64,000 nucleotides of DNA, taken from NCBI GenBank assembly GCA_050249695.1, contig JBFWQA010000001.1:124001-188000 (forward strand), in the 5' to 3' direction. A model generated the notes under the pieces. That model was not told where the DNA came from, ran no database searches, and saw only the letters and a program-made list of their open reading frames with translations. This DNA comes from JACKJP01 sp050249695. Lineage in GTDB: Bacteria; Pseudomonadota; Alphaproteobacteria; Rhizobiales; Tepidamorphaceae. Below, in pieces: positions 34,129-42,125 of the stretch. How positions within the stretch are numbered: the stretch's first letter is position 1; the number at the start of each line of letters is the position of its first letter. The translations under genes were made by a program, and so were the position numbers.

Positions 34129-34881
34129 TCAGGTCATGAATGCCCCACCATTCACGTCGATCGTCGTTCCGGTGATGTAGGACGCATCCGGCGTTGCGAG
34201 AAACTCGACGGCCGCCGCCAGTTCGTCGGGCTGTCCGAACCTGCCGGCGGGAATCTTCTTTTTTGATTCCGCGAGCACGCTTTCACTGGACTGGTTCGAG
34301 AGCGGGGTGTCGATGCGGCCGGGCGCGACGGAATTGGCGGTGATGCCGAAGGCGGAATATTCGGCCGCCATGACACGCGTCGCACCCAGCAGGCCCGCCT
34401 TGGTGGCCCCGTACTGCACCCCGGTGGAGGGGACGAATGTGCGCGCGGCCCTCGAGACGATGTTGATGACGCGGCCCCAGCCCTTCTCTTTCATGTGCGG
34501 CAGGACAGCCTGCGCAATGAGGACGGGCGCGGTCAGATTTATCATGAGGACCCGGTTCCAGTGATCCAGATCGATCTCTTCGAACGGATAGCTTTCGCCG
34601 TTCGGCTTTTTGGGATGAACGCCGGCATTGTTGACGAGAATGTCGAAGCTGTGTCTGCCCGACCTGATGTCGGCGGCAAGGCCGGTGACCGCGCCAATGT
34701 CCGCAAGATCCGCCGTGATCGCATTGCTGCCGGGAATCTCGCTGCTCGCCTGCCTGACCGCTTCATCGCGGTCGAGCATCGTCACCGCCGCACCGGCGGC
34801 TGCGAGACGCTTGGCGATGGCAAATCCGATGCCGCGCGCAGCGCCTGTGACGAGAGCGGTTTTTCCCTCAAGCTTGGACAT
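34129..34881 (-). CDS. Short-chain dehydrogenase/reductase within the TRAP operon
   Basis: 250 residues: TGAARGIG, NNAG, NIVSRAARTF (serine as S in NIVS), YGATK, and SYITGTTIDVNGG. MLDRD at the end of the second strand suggests NAD(H). AAGGATC precedes ATG 34881. It sits between the binding protein and small permease genes of a TRAP system, on the same strand, with hairpins around it. It therefore probably acts on the imported compound in the first cytoplasmic step. It resembles the SDR at 56586-57344, including the arginine after the serine (SRAARS/T), so these two are likely closer relatives than the other SDRs here. Confidence 0.88.
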   Translation of the reverse strand: MSKLEGKTALVTGAARGIGFAIAKRLAAAGAAVTMLDRDEAVRQASSEIPGSNAITADLADIGAVTGLAADIRSGRHSFDILVNNAGVHPKKPNGESYPFEEIDLDHWNRVLMINLTAPVLIAQAVLPHMKEKGWGRVINIVSRAARTFVPSTGVQYGATKAGLLGATRVMAAEYSAFGITANSVAPGRIDTPLSNQSSESVLAESKKKIPAGRFGQPDELAAAVEFLATPDASYITGTTIDVNGGAFMT

Positions 34882-34953
34882 TGCCGATCCTTGATGATGT
34901 CGACGAGAACAGGGGACACCGGATGCGTTCGGATGTCCGGGGTGCGAAAGCAA

Positions 34954-34987
34954 AGACCGTGCGGGCGATGAATGGCCCGCACGGTCT
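34954..34987 (-). terminator. Hairpin with T-rich tail after the TRAP binding-protein gene
   Basis: 13-bp perfect stem (AGACCGTGCGGGC with GCCCGCACGGTCT) and 8-base loop. Read on the minus strand it is followed by TTTGCTTTC. It lies 12 bases after the dctP stop and may lower expression of the downstream SDR-dctQM genes relative to dctP. Confidence 0.7.
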
Positions 34988-34998
34988 GACTTGGCTGA

Positions 34999-36102
34999 TT
35001 ACATCTTGTCGTAAATCTCGCTTACGACGATCTTCGATATGGCGGCGTTGTCGTCACCATGTTCCTTCACGATCGCCTGCCACTTCTTCAGCATCTCGCG
35101 CATTCCGTCGACGATCTGCTGCGCATCTTCCATCCCGCGCTCCTTGCCCTTCTGCACGACGATCTCGGACATCTTGTCAGGGAAGGTCGCCAGCGCGTCC
35201 TTGATTGCCTGATCGGGTTCGATGAGGTTCCAGCCCTTCTCCCCGGCCTTCGACAGCACCCTCTTGTCGTCGTCGAGATAGCCCTGCCCGGCCGAGATGA
35301 TGCCGATGGCGGCGGCTTCCTTGAAGGCCTGCTTCTGCTGGTCCGTCAGCGTCTTCCAGAGGTCCAGTCGCAGGTTGAGCAGCGGTCCGCTGAACGACAC
35401 GCCCGTATTGGTCATCACGACGTTCTTGGCGACATCGCCCATCGAGAAGCTCTCCAGCCAGCCGACCGCGCCGAAGGTGCAGTCGACAGTGCCGCGCTGG
35501 AGGCTTTCATAGGTTTCACCGATGCCCATGTTGACGGGCGTCATGCCAAGCGCCTGCGCCTGAAAGCCCCAGTCGCCGGACGCACGGATCTTCTTGCCCT
35601 TCAGATCTGCAAGCGACTTTGCCGGCTCGCGGCACAAAAGAACGTAGGGTGCCGTGCCGTACCCGCCGAGGAACTGGATATTGTTGTCCTCATGTTCCTT
35701 GCGGCATTTGGGACAGTGCAGCAGCACGAATTCCGTCCAGGCCGCCACCGAGGCGCGGGCGTCCACGTTGAGCGACACGCTGATGCCCGAGGCGAGATTC
35801 GAATAGGCGAGCTGGGAAGGGAAATAGACCCCGAGAATTTGCCCGCCGTCTGCCACGCCGTCCTTCACGGCGCCGAGCATCGCCTTGTCGCCGGCCAGAG
35901 AACCACCGCTGTGCAGCGTGTAGTCGATCGTGCCGTTGCCCCGCTTCTTGGCTTCTTCCAGGAAAGGGATGATCCCGTTGGCCACCAGCGTGGAAGTCGG
36001 TGCGCCATAAGCGGCATAGACGATATTGACGTCGTCAGCCTTCGCGGAAACCGAAAGCCCGGCGAGCAGCGCCAGACCGAGCAAAGCGGATTTTCTCATC
36101 AT
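34999..36102 (-). CDS. dctP: TRAP transporter periplasmic solute-binding protein
   Basis: 367 residues with a signal peptide (MMRKSALLGLALLAGLSVSAKA, cleavage before DDVN). The mature part follows the DctP fold pattern: LHSGGSLAGDKAMLGAVKDGVADGG near the start, then LKGKKIRASGDW, then LQRGTVDCTFGAVGW. It binds the substrate outside the inner membrane and delivers it to DctQM. GGGAGG precedes ATG 36102. An unusual CPKC pair in LLHCPKCRKEHEDNN might form a disulfide or bind a metal. The ligand is unknown, but the DctP family mostly binds carboxylates through a conserved arginine (R in KKIRASG here). Confidence 0.92.
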   Translation of the reverse strand: MMRKSALLGLALLAGLSVSAKADDVNIVYAAYGAPTSTLVANGIIPFLEEAKKRGNGTIDYTLHSGGSLAGDKAMLGAVKDGVADGGQILGVYFPSQLAYSNLASGISVSLNVDARASVAAWTEFVLLHCPKCRKEHEDNNIQFLGGYGTAPYVLLCREPAKSLADLKGKKIRASGDWGFQAQALGMTPVNMGIGETYESLQRGTVDCTFGAVGWLESFSMGDVAKNVVMTNTGVSFSGPLLNLRLDLWKTLTDQQKQAFKEAAAIGIISAGQGYLDDDKRVLSKAGEKGWNLIEPDQAIKDALATFPDKMSEIVVQKGKERGMEDAQQIVDGMREMLKKWQAIVKEHGDDNAAISKIVVSEIYDKM

Positions 36103-36440
36103 AACTGTTCCTCCCGTTTTCGTTATTGAAATTGCCACGCGACAAGGGTGGCGTTCGTTTGTTGTGAAGTCAACCGCACGCGGGCGGCTCGCCACTTCTG
36201 CGTCGCGTACTGATGTTCAGTACTGCTACGTTCTTCATGCGGCCACGCGTCGCGGCCATCGAGCACGTCCTCCTGCTTGCCAGTTTTGTGCATCGGACGC
36301 CAAGACGCAATGAATATCAGTTCACCGAGTGGAAAATATTGGACCTCGGTCGAAGGCGGCGGTCTAGTGGGCTCTTTGAAGCCGCTTCGCGCGCGATCAT
36401 GCGCGCCGCCAAACAAGATAAGTCCGAGGAGAGACGATAA
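36103..36440. other. Divergent control region between dctP and the acyl-CoA dehydrogenase
   Basis: 338 bp with no convincing gene. It contains a 17-bp palindrome (36207-36223), listed separately, midway between the two divergent starts. The rest is unstructured to my eye. It must carry the promoters of both the TRAP operon and the acyl-CoA dehydrogenase. Confidence 0.5.
36207..36223. promoter_or_regulatory. Perfect 17-bp palindrome, candidate operator
   Basis: GTACTGA-TGT-TCAGTAC, 7-bp arms with a 3-base spacer. It lies 105 bp upstream of dctP and 218 bp upstream of the acyl-CoA dehydrogenase. The size fits a GntR/FadR-type dimer site; assignment to a regulator is open. Confidence 0.5.
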
Positions 36441-37583
36441 ATGCCGTTTACGGAAGAACAGCTCGCGTTCCGTGACACGATCCGGAAGATGGTCGAGAAG
36501 GAAATTGCGCCCATCGCCGCCAAGATCGACGCCGAAGACAAGTTTCCGGAGGACATCGCCGCCATGTTCGGCGAAATGGGTCTTCTGCAGATGTGGGTTC
36601 CGGAGGAATATGGCGGGCCGGGCGGCGATCTGACGACCGTTTGCATCCTCAAGGAGGAAGTCGGTCGCCATTCGCTGACCTGTTCGACGCTCGCGGCCAA
36701 CAACTCCATCGGTCTTATTCTGCCGATCCTGAATTTCGGCACCGATGCGCAGAAGGAAAAATATCTGCGCGAGTCGGCCTCCGGCAAGATCATCACCTCC
36801 ATCGCCATGACCGAGCCGACCACCGGCTCCGATGTCAGTTCGATGCGCACCAGGGCGGTCAGGCAGTCGGACGGTTCCTACGTGTTGAATGGCCAGAAGA
36901 GCTGGATCACCTGGGGCGAGAACGCAAACTACGTCCTCGTCTTCGCGAAGACGGACGAAAATGCCGGCTATGATGGCATCAGCGCCTTCCTGGTCGACAC
37001 CACGACGCCGGGCTTCCGGGTCGGTCGCGCCGAACGCAAGATGGGCCGCCTCGGCGCGCCCAACAACGAGCTTTTCTTCGAGGACATGGTCGTCCCGGCC
37101 GATTGCATGATCGGGGCGGAGGGGACCGGCTTCAAATCCTGCATGACGATCCTCGATCTCAACCGCCCGACCGTCGGCGCGTCCTCGCTCGGCATCGCGC
37201 AGGGCGCTTTCGAACTCGCCGTCGAGCACGCCAAGACCCGGGTCCAGTTCGGCAAGCCGCTGGGTCAGTTCCAGGGCATGCAGTTCAAGCTCGCCGACAT
37301 GGCGATCAAGATCGAAGCGGCGCGTGCGCTGCTCTATTCGGTCTGCGCAGAAATCGACTCCGGCGATCACAGCCGCCGCGCGGTGATCGCCTCCATGGCC
37401 AAGTGCTATCCCGCAGACGTGGCCATGGAGGTCACTACCGAGGCGGTCCAGATTCTCGGCAGCTCGGGCTATTCGAAGGATTTCCCGGCCGAGCGGATGA
37501 TGCGCGACGCCAAATGCAACCAGATCATCGAGGGCGCGCAGGAGATTCACCGCTGGATCATCGGTCGCCGGCTGGTGTCCTGA
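36441..37583 (+). CDS. Acyl-CoA dehydrogenase
   Basis: 380 residues, standard soluble ACAD length. It has the FAD-binding ITSIAMTEPTTGSDVSSMRT, the middle-domain GQKSWITWGE, RVQFGKPLGQFQGMQFKLADM, and the catalytic base E364 in IIEGAQEIH. It removes two hydrogens from an acyl-CoA to give the 2-enoyl-CoA, passing electrons to ETF. It heads a plus-strand series with a class III CoA-transferase and a PrpF-like isomerase, pointing to activation and oxidation of a dicarboxylic or branched acid. A terminator-like hairpin lies behind it. Confidence 0.93.
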   Translation: MPFTEEQLAFRDTIRKMVEKEIAPIAAKIDAEDKFPEDIAAMFGEMGLLQMWVPEEYGGPGGDLTTVCILKEEVGRHSLTCSTLAANNSIGLILPILNFGTDAQKEKYLRESASGKIITSIAMTEPTTGSDVSSMRTRAVRQSDGSYVLNGQKSWITWGENANYVLVFAKTDENAGYDGISAFLVDTTTPGFRVGRAERKMGRLGAPNNELFFEDMVVPADCMIGAEGTGFKSCMTILDLNRPTVGASSLGIAQGAFELAVEHAKTRVQFGKPLGQFQGMQFKLADMAIKIEAARALLYSVCAEIDSGDHSRRAVIASMAKCYPADVAMEVTTEAVQILGSSGYSKDFPAERMMRDAKCNQIIEGAQEIHRWIIGRRLVS

Positions 37584-37666
37584 GACGGCCGCACGGCACG
37601 CGTTCGGGTGGGGCTATGAACCGCAATTCATTTTGGCCCTTGCCGGAATGACCGTTTCTCCGCCAT

Positions 37667-37690
37667 AGGTTGCGCGGAAACGCGCAACCT
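37667..37690 (+). terminator. Rho-independent terminator after the acyl-CoA dehydrogenase
   Basis: 10-bp perfect stem AGGTTGCGCG / CGCGCAACCT with a GAAA tetraloop, followed by GTTTTG. It is 83 bases past the stop and 92 bases before the CoA-transferase, so the latter may have its own promoter. Confidence 0.7.
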
Positions 37691-37782
37691 GTTTTGCGGG
37701 AGGCGGGGTTCGCGCCTTGCCGCAGCGCCATCTCGGGTGCCGGGTGGCGAGGCAGGAAAAAAGAAGATGAGGCAAGATACCC

Positions 37783-38925
37783 ATGACTGAAAAATTCACC
37801 CCGCCCGCATCCGGCGCCTTCAGGGGCATCCGGATCGTCGACTTCACCAATGTCGTTGCCGGTCCCTATGCGACGCGCTGGCTTGCCGATATGGGCGCGG
37901 AAGTCATCAAGATAGAGAGCAGCGAAGGCGATTACCTGCGTTCGCAGCCGCCGATCCGCGACGGGCACAGCACCTATTTCGGCCATCTGAACAGCGGCAA
38001 GACCAGCGTGCTGCTCGACCTGAAGAACCCGCAGGACGTCGAGGACGTAAAGAAGCTGATCGCCACCGCCGATATCGTGGTGGAGAATTTCCGCCCTGGG
38101 GTCATGCGCAAGTTCGGGCTCGATTACGATACGCTCGCGGCCGGTCACCCGCGTCTGATCTACTGTTCGATTTCCGGCTACGGCCAGACCGGCCCGCGTG
38201 CCGAGAGTCCCGCCTATGCCCAGACCGTGCATGCCGAATCGGGCTACGAACTGGCCAATCTGCGCTACCAGCATGAACTCACGCGGCCGGCCAACAGTGT
38301 CTTCTTCTTCGGTGACGTTCTCGGCGCGACCTTCGCTTTCGGCGCCATCAACGCCGCGCTTTACGAGCGCGAGAAGACGGGCCGCGGCCAGGCCGTGGAC
38401 GTGGCGCTCATGGATTCGCTGATGAACCTGATGCCCTACGACTTCCAGGAAGCCCAGTTTCCCGCCAAGGTGTCGCGCCCGGTGTACCGGCCGCTGCGTA
38501 CCAGCGACGGGTTCATCATCGCCATCCCCAACACGCAGCGCAATTTCATACAGATGGCAAAGGCGATGGGGCACGAGGAGTGGCTCACCGACGAGCGTTT
38601 CAAGGACGTGAAGGCACGCTACGGCCACTTCAACGAACTCATGGAAACACTCGAGGAATGGACCTTGCCGCGTACCAGCGACGCGTGCATCGAGATCCTT
38701 CAGGCGAACTCGGTCCCCTGCGCGCAGTACCGGACCCTTGCCGAGGCGATCAAGGATCCACAGTTCGAGGCGCGCGGTTCGTTCCAGAAGGTGAGCGACG
38801 ACGCCGGCGACTATCTCATTGCCAATCTGCCCTTTAAATTGTCCGCCTCGGATGTGTTTGTACGCTCGCATGTGCCCGACCTCGGCGAGTCGAGGATCGC
38901 GGATCTTCTGAAGACGAAGGGCTGA
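37783..38925 (+). CDS. Class III CoA-transferase (CaiB/BaiF/Frc family)
   Basis: 380 residues. The N-terminal region is GIRIVDFTNVVAGPYATRWLADMGAEVIKIE, the family signature. The likely nucleophilic aspartate is D178 in FFFGDVLGATFAFG, which forms a CoA-bound anhydride intermediate. The later VAL-MDSLMNLM stretch is also typical. It moves CoA from a donor such as succinyl-CoA to a carboxylic acid. With the acyl-CoA dehydrogenase upstream and the PrpF-like protein 14 bases downstream, it likely activates an organic acid for degradation. The exact acid is not identifiable. Confidence 0.9.
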   Translation: MTEKFTPPASGAFRGIRIVDFTNVVAGPYATRWLADMGAEVIKIESSEGDYLRSQPPIRDGHSTYFGHLNSGKTSVLLDLKNPQDVEDVKKLIATADIVVENFRPGVMRKFGLDYDTLAAGHPRLIYCSISGYGQTGPRAESPAYAQTVHAESGYELANLRYQHELTRPANSVFFFGDVLGATFAFGAINAALYEREKTGRGQAVDVALMDSLMNLMPYDFQEAQFPAKVSRPVYRPLRTSDGFIIAIPNTQRNFIQMAKAMGHEEWLTDERFKDVKARYGHFNELMETLEEWTLPRTSDACIEILQANSVPCAQYRTLAEAIKDPQFEARGSFQKVSDDAGDYLIANLPFKLSASDVFVRSHVPDLGESRIADLLKTKG

Positions 38926-38939
38926 CGGGGGGAAAGGCG

Positions 38940-40091
38940 ATGACCCAGCGGCCGGTACGTACTGTCTTTGTGCGGGGCGGCACCAGCAAGGCACTGGTGT
39001 TTCGCCGGGAAGACCTGCCGGCCGGTGAGCCGCCCGCAAATACCGCGGCATGGGACCGGATCTTTCTCAGCGCCATGGGCAGCCCCGATCCGTCCGGGCG
39101 TCAACTCGACGGGATGGGCGGCGGCATCTCGTCCCTTTCAAAGGTCGCCGTCGTCGGTCTTTCGTCACGCGATGATGCCGATGTCGATTACACGTTCGGT
39201 CAGGTCCTGATCGACAAGGCCGTCGTCGGCTACGGGGGCAACTGCGGTAATATTTCGTCTGCCATCGGACCCTTCGCCATCGACGAGGGTCTCGTCAGTC
39301 CCAGGGGCGAAACGGCCGAGATTCGCATCTATAATACCAACACGAAGAAGATCATCGTGTCGCGTTTCGCGGTTGCGGGCGGCAAGGCGGTGACGGAGGG
39401 CGATCTTGCGATCGACGGCGTCTCCGGCACCGGGGCGCCCGTAAGACTGTCCTTCCTCGAACCGGGCGGCGCTGCCACCGGCAAACTCTTGCCGACCGGC
39501 AAGACCAGCGAGATGCTGACGCTCGACAGCGGTCGCACGGTCGAGGCTTCGCTGGTGGACGTCGCCAATCCCGTCGTTTTCGTCAGGGGGGCCGATCTCG
39601 GCTTCGGCGCGTTTGCGCCGGCCGACAAGGCCATCCATGCGCCGCAATCGCTGGCGCTTTACGAGGAAATTCGCGTCGCGGCCGCGGAGGCGATGGGGCT
39701 GGTGCCGAACCGCGAGGTCGCGCGGACCGCAATGCTCAATCTGCCGCTGGTCGCGATCGTTTTCGCCTCGGCCGATTTCACCGCCATTTCGGGGCGCAGG
39801 ATCGGCGCGGGCGAGATCGATGCCTGCGTCCAGTTCGTTTCATCCGGTCAGCCGCACAAGGCGACACCCATGACGGGCGCGATGTGCATGGCCGTGGCCG
39901 CGCGCATCCCAGGTTCGGTCGTAGCCGCAGGGGCGCTGGGCGACGGCGATTTCCGCATCGGCCACCCTTCAGGCATCCTTACCGTTTCGGCGACGGTGGC
40001 CGAGAAGGATGGCGAGGTATTCGCCGTCGAGGCAACGGTGTTGCGCACCCAGCGACGGCTGATGAGCGGCGAAGTCTACGTCGCCGGCTAG
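38940..40091 (+). CDS. PrpF-family isomerase/tautomerase
   Basis: 383 residues. It belongs to the PrpF fold (diaminopimelate-epimerase-like), whose members isomerise double bonds in unsaturated carboxylic acids: 2-methyl-cis-aconitate, methylitaconate, 4-oxalomesaconate. The GMGGGISSLSKVAVV and GNCGNISSAIGPFAIDEGLV segments are strongly characteristic, and GGTSKALVFRREDLP marks the N-terminus. A methylcitrate role is unlikely because no prpC or acnD lies nearby. Tautomerisation of an aromatic ring-cleavage product, or of an itaconate-like acid, fits the operon better. It follows the CoA-transferase by 14 bases and is convergent with the FAH gene (13-base gap). Confidence 0.9.
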   Translation: MTQRPVRTVFVRGGTSKALVFRREDLPAGEPPANTAAWDRIFLSAMGSPDPSGRQLDGMGGGISSLSKVAVVGLSSRDDADVDYTFGQVLIDKAVVGYGGNCGNISSAIGPFAIDEGLVSPRGETAEIRIYNTNTKKIIVSRFAVAGGKAVTEGDLAIDGVSGTGAPVRLSFLEPGGAATGKLLPTGKTSEMLTLDSGRTVEASLVDVANPVVFVRGADLGFGAFAPADKAIHAPQSLALYEEIRVAAAEAMGLVPNREVARTAMLNLPLVAIVFASADFTAISGRRIGAGEIDACVQFVSSGQPHKATPMTGAMCMAVAARIPGSVVAAGALGDGDFRIGHPSGILTVSATVAEKDGEVFAVEATVLRTQRRLMSGEVYVAG

Positions 40092-40104
40092 GCGATGTGA
40101 GACG

Positions 40105-40998
40105 CTAGACTTTCTCGTCGTCCTTGATCCAGACCGGGTGCATGCCGGTATTGCTTCCCTTCACAGCAAGCGACATCTCTCCCACACCGTCAATATGGAT
40201 GCTGACCGTGTCTCCGTCCTTGATCGGGCCGACGCCTGAAGGCGTGCCGCTGGCGATGATGTCTCCCGGATAGAGCGTCATCACGGCCGAGGCCATGCAG
40301 ATCATCTCGGGAATATCGATGATCATGTCGCGCGTATTGGCCTTCTGCCTGACGTCCCCGTTCACCCGCAATTCCAGGTTGATGTCGTCATGCGGCGGCA
40401 CTTCGTCCGGCGTCACGATATAAGGGCCGACCGGGCAGAACGTGTCGTAGGATTTACGCATGACGCGCTCCTCCTTGCCGCGCACGACGATGTCCATCAG
40501 GCAGGAATAGCCGAAGACATGCTCCAGCGCCTTCTCCTTCGGTATTTCCCGTCCGCCCTTGCCGATGATGATGGCAAGTTCGCACTCGTGATGGATCTGG
40601 CGGCCCGGAATGTTCGGCACGATGATCGGGTCGTTCGGCCCGCTCAGGCTCGAATTGGACTTCAGGAAGAAGCCCTGACCGCTCGCCTTGAACGGGGAAA
40701 TCAGCCCGGTGCCGATTTTCTGCTCCTCTATGTGTTCTTCGTAGTTTGCAGGGATCGCGATGACCTTGTTGGGCCATGGCACCGGCGTTTCCAGCCGAAC
40801 GTCCTTCAGCGGCAGGCGGCTGCCCGATGCGATCCGCTCCTTGATCGTCGCCTCCAGCTCGTCGAAGCCGGCGATGAGTTTCACCATGCCGACCGGCGGC
40901 CAGAACTCCGGCGATACGCCCGCGAGATCGGAAATGTCGATGATGTCGTCACCGTCGATGATGCCCAGACGGTGCCCGTTATAGCTTGCGATCTTCAT
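40105..40998 (-). CDS. Fumarylacetoacetate hydrolase family protein (fumarylpyruvate/maleylpyruvate hydrolase candidate)
   Basis: 297 residues. The catalytic core shows the metal-binding acidic residues in IHHECELAIIIGKGGREI and EKALEHVFGYSCLMDIVVRG. The C-terminal PGDIIASGTPSGVGPIKDGD is the FAH hallmark. FAH enzymes cleave beta-diketo acids; in gentisate breakdown they split fumaryl- or maleylpyruvate. It is the last gene of a minus-strand operon behind a gentisate-dioxygenase-like cupin (22-base gap), which supports that role. 2-hydroxyhepta-diene-dioate isomerase is the main alternative. Confidence 0.88.
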   Translation of the reverse strand: MKIASYNGHRLGIIDGDDIIDISDLAGVSPEFWPPVGMVKLIAGFDELEATIKERIASGSRLPLKDVRLETPVPWPNKVIAIPANYEEHIEEQKIGTGLISPFKASGQGFFLKSNSSLSGPNDPIIVPNIPGRQIHHECELAIIIGKGGREIPKEKALEHVFGYSCLMDIVVRGKEERVMRKSYDTFCPVGPYIVTPDEVPPHDDINLELRVNGDVRQKANTRDMIIDIPEMICMASAVMTLYPGDIIASGTPSGVGPIKDGDTVSIHIDGVGEMSLAVKGSNTGMHPVWIKDDEKV

Positions 40999-41020
40999 GC
41001 TCTCTCCGCGGCGCTCCCGC

Positions 41021-42067
41021 TCACGCCGCTTCTTCGCGGTAAAGTCCGAGCGCCTTCAGGACCGGAATGTCGTTGACCTGAAACAGGATGGCGTCCTCCG
41101 TATCCGAAGCGTTGGCGTGCGAATGCACCGACCATGGCGGTAAAGACATGAAATCGCCCTTGGACCATTCGAACGTCTTGCTGCCCATCGTGCTGCGTCC
41201 CGACCCGCGTACGACGTAGTAGACGACGCTGCCGGTATGCTTGTGCGCCTTGCCCTTGAAGCCGGGCCGCAGGCGCTGGATCGCCGTGCCGATCGTCGGC
41301 AGGGCGGGGCCGCCCGTCACCGGGTTCTGATATTCCAGAAACGTATCGTCGTAGTCGTTCGGCTCCAGCGCCGCCGCCTGCATGAGCGCATCCTCCACGC
41401 GCGGCCAGGTATAGGCCAGCACCGGGCTCGGCCCTTGATGCACGTCCGATCCCATCGGCCGCATGATGCCGCTGCCGTATTGCCGGTAGGAGCGGTCGGG
41501 CACCTTGTTCACCTTCTGGCGCTGCGTTTCCGAGCCCTCGAAGAACGTCGCATGCAGCGAACGGACAAGCGAGATATCCAGCACGTCGAGCCAGATCATC
41601 GGCTTGTCGCCCTTGTGCTCATGGTCGTGCCATGTCCAGCTCGGCGTCAGCACCAGATCGTTCTCGTTCATGAAGTACTGATCGCCGTCGACGATCGTGT
41701 CGGTTCCGGCGCCCTGCATGACGAAGCGGAGGGCCGTCGCGGTATGGCGGTGCGCGTCGGCGATCTCGCCGGGACGGATATATTGAATCGATGCCCAGAA
41801 CGTCGGCGTCGTACCGTAGGGAAGGCCCGGATTGGTGAGCCGAAGCGTGCGGCGAGTGCCGCCGCGTTCCAGCTTCAGCGCCGCGCCGATCTTGTCGAGC
41901 AGCGTCATCAGGTCGGCGGCGCGCCAATGGCAAGGCTCCATGGTGGAGTTGGGCTCGCGTGTGAACAGCGGCGGATCGTCCGGCTGCGCGACGCGGGAAT
42001 TGTATCTGGCGAGTTCCTCGGAAAGCGCGGAACGCGCGTCCGCGTCCGTCATCACATTCATGGCCAT
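41021..42067 (-). CDS. Bicupin dioxygenase, gentisate 1,2-dioxygenase-like
   Basis: 348 residues from ATG 42067, which has AGGAGGAA upstream. It is two cupin domains. The first has DAHRHTATALRFVMQG and the second metal-site histidine in TWHDHEHKG. The second cupin has KAHKHTGSVVYYVVRG. Gentisate 1,2-dioxygenase and relatives (1-hydroxy-2-naphthoate, salicylate dioxygenase) have this arrangement and length, with Fe(II) bound in the first cupin. It would open a dihydroxylated ring between the carboxyl- and hydroxyl-bearing carbons. The flanking FAD hydroxylase and FAH hydrolase support a gentisate-type pathway. Confidence 0.85.
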   Translation of the reverse strand: MAMNVMTDADARSALSEELARYNSRVAQPDDPPLFTREPNSTMEPCHWRAADLMTLLDKIGAALKLERGGTRRTLRLTNPGLPYGTTPTFWASIQYIRPGEIADAHRHTATALRFVMQGAGTDTIVDGDQYFMNENDLVLTPSWTWHDHEHKGDKPMIWLDVLDISLVRSLHATFFEGSETQRQKVNKVPDRSYRQYGSGIMRPMGSDVHQGPSPVLAYTWPRVEDALMQAAALEPNDYDDTFLEYQNPVTGGPALPTIGTAIQRLRPGFKGKAHKHTGSVVYYVVRGSGRSTMGSKTFEWSKGDFMSLPPWSVHSHANASDTEDAILFQVNDIPVLKALGLYREEAA

Positions 42068-42125
42068 GCCGAATTCCTCCTGTTGGTCCTTGCGCGGTGC
42101 GCGGCTGATGCGGCGCGCCCGCCGG

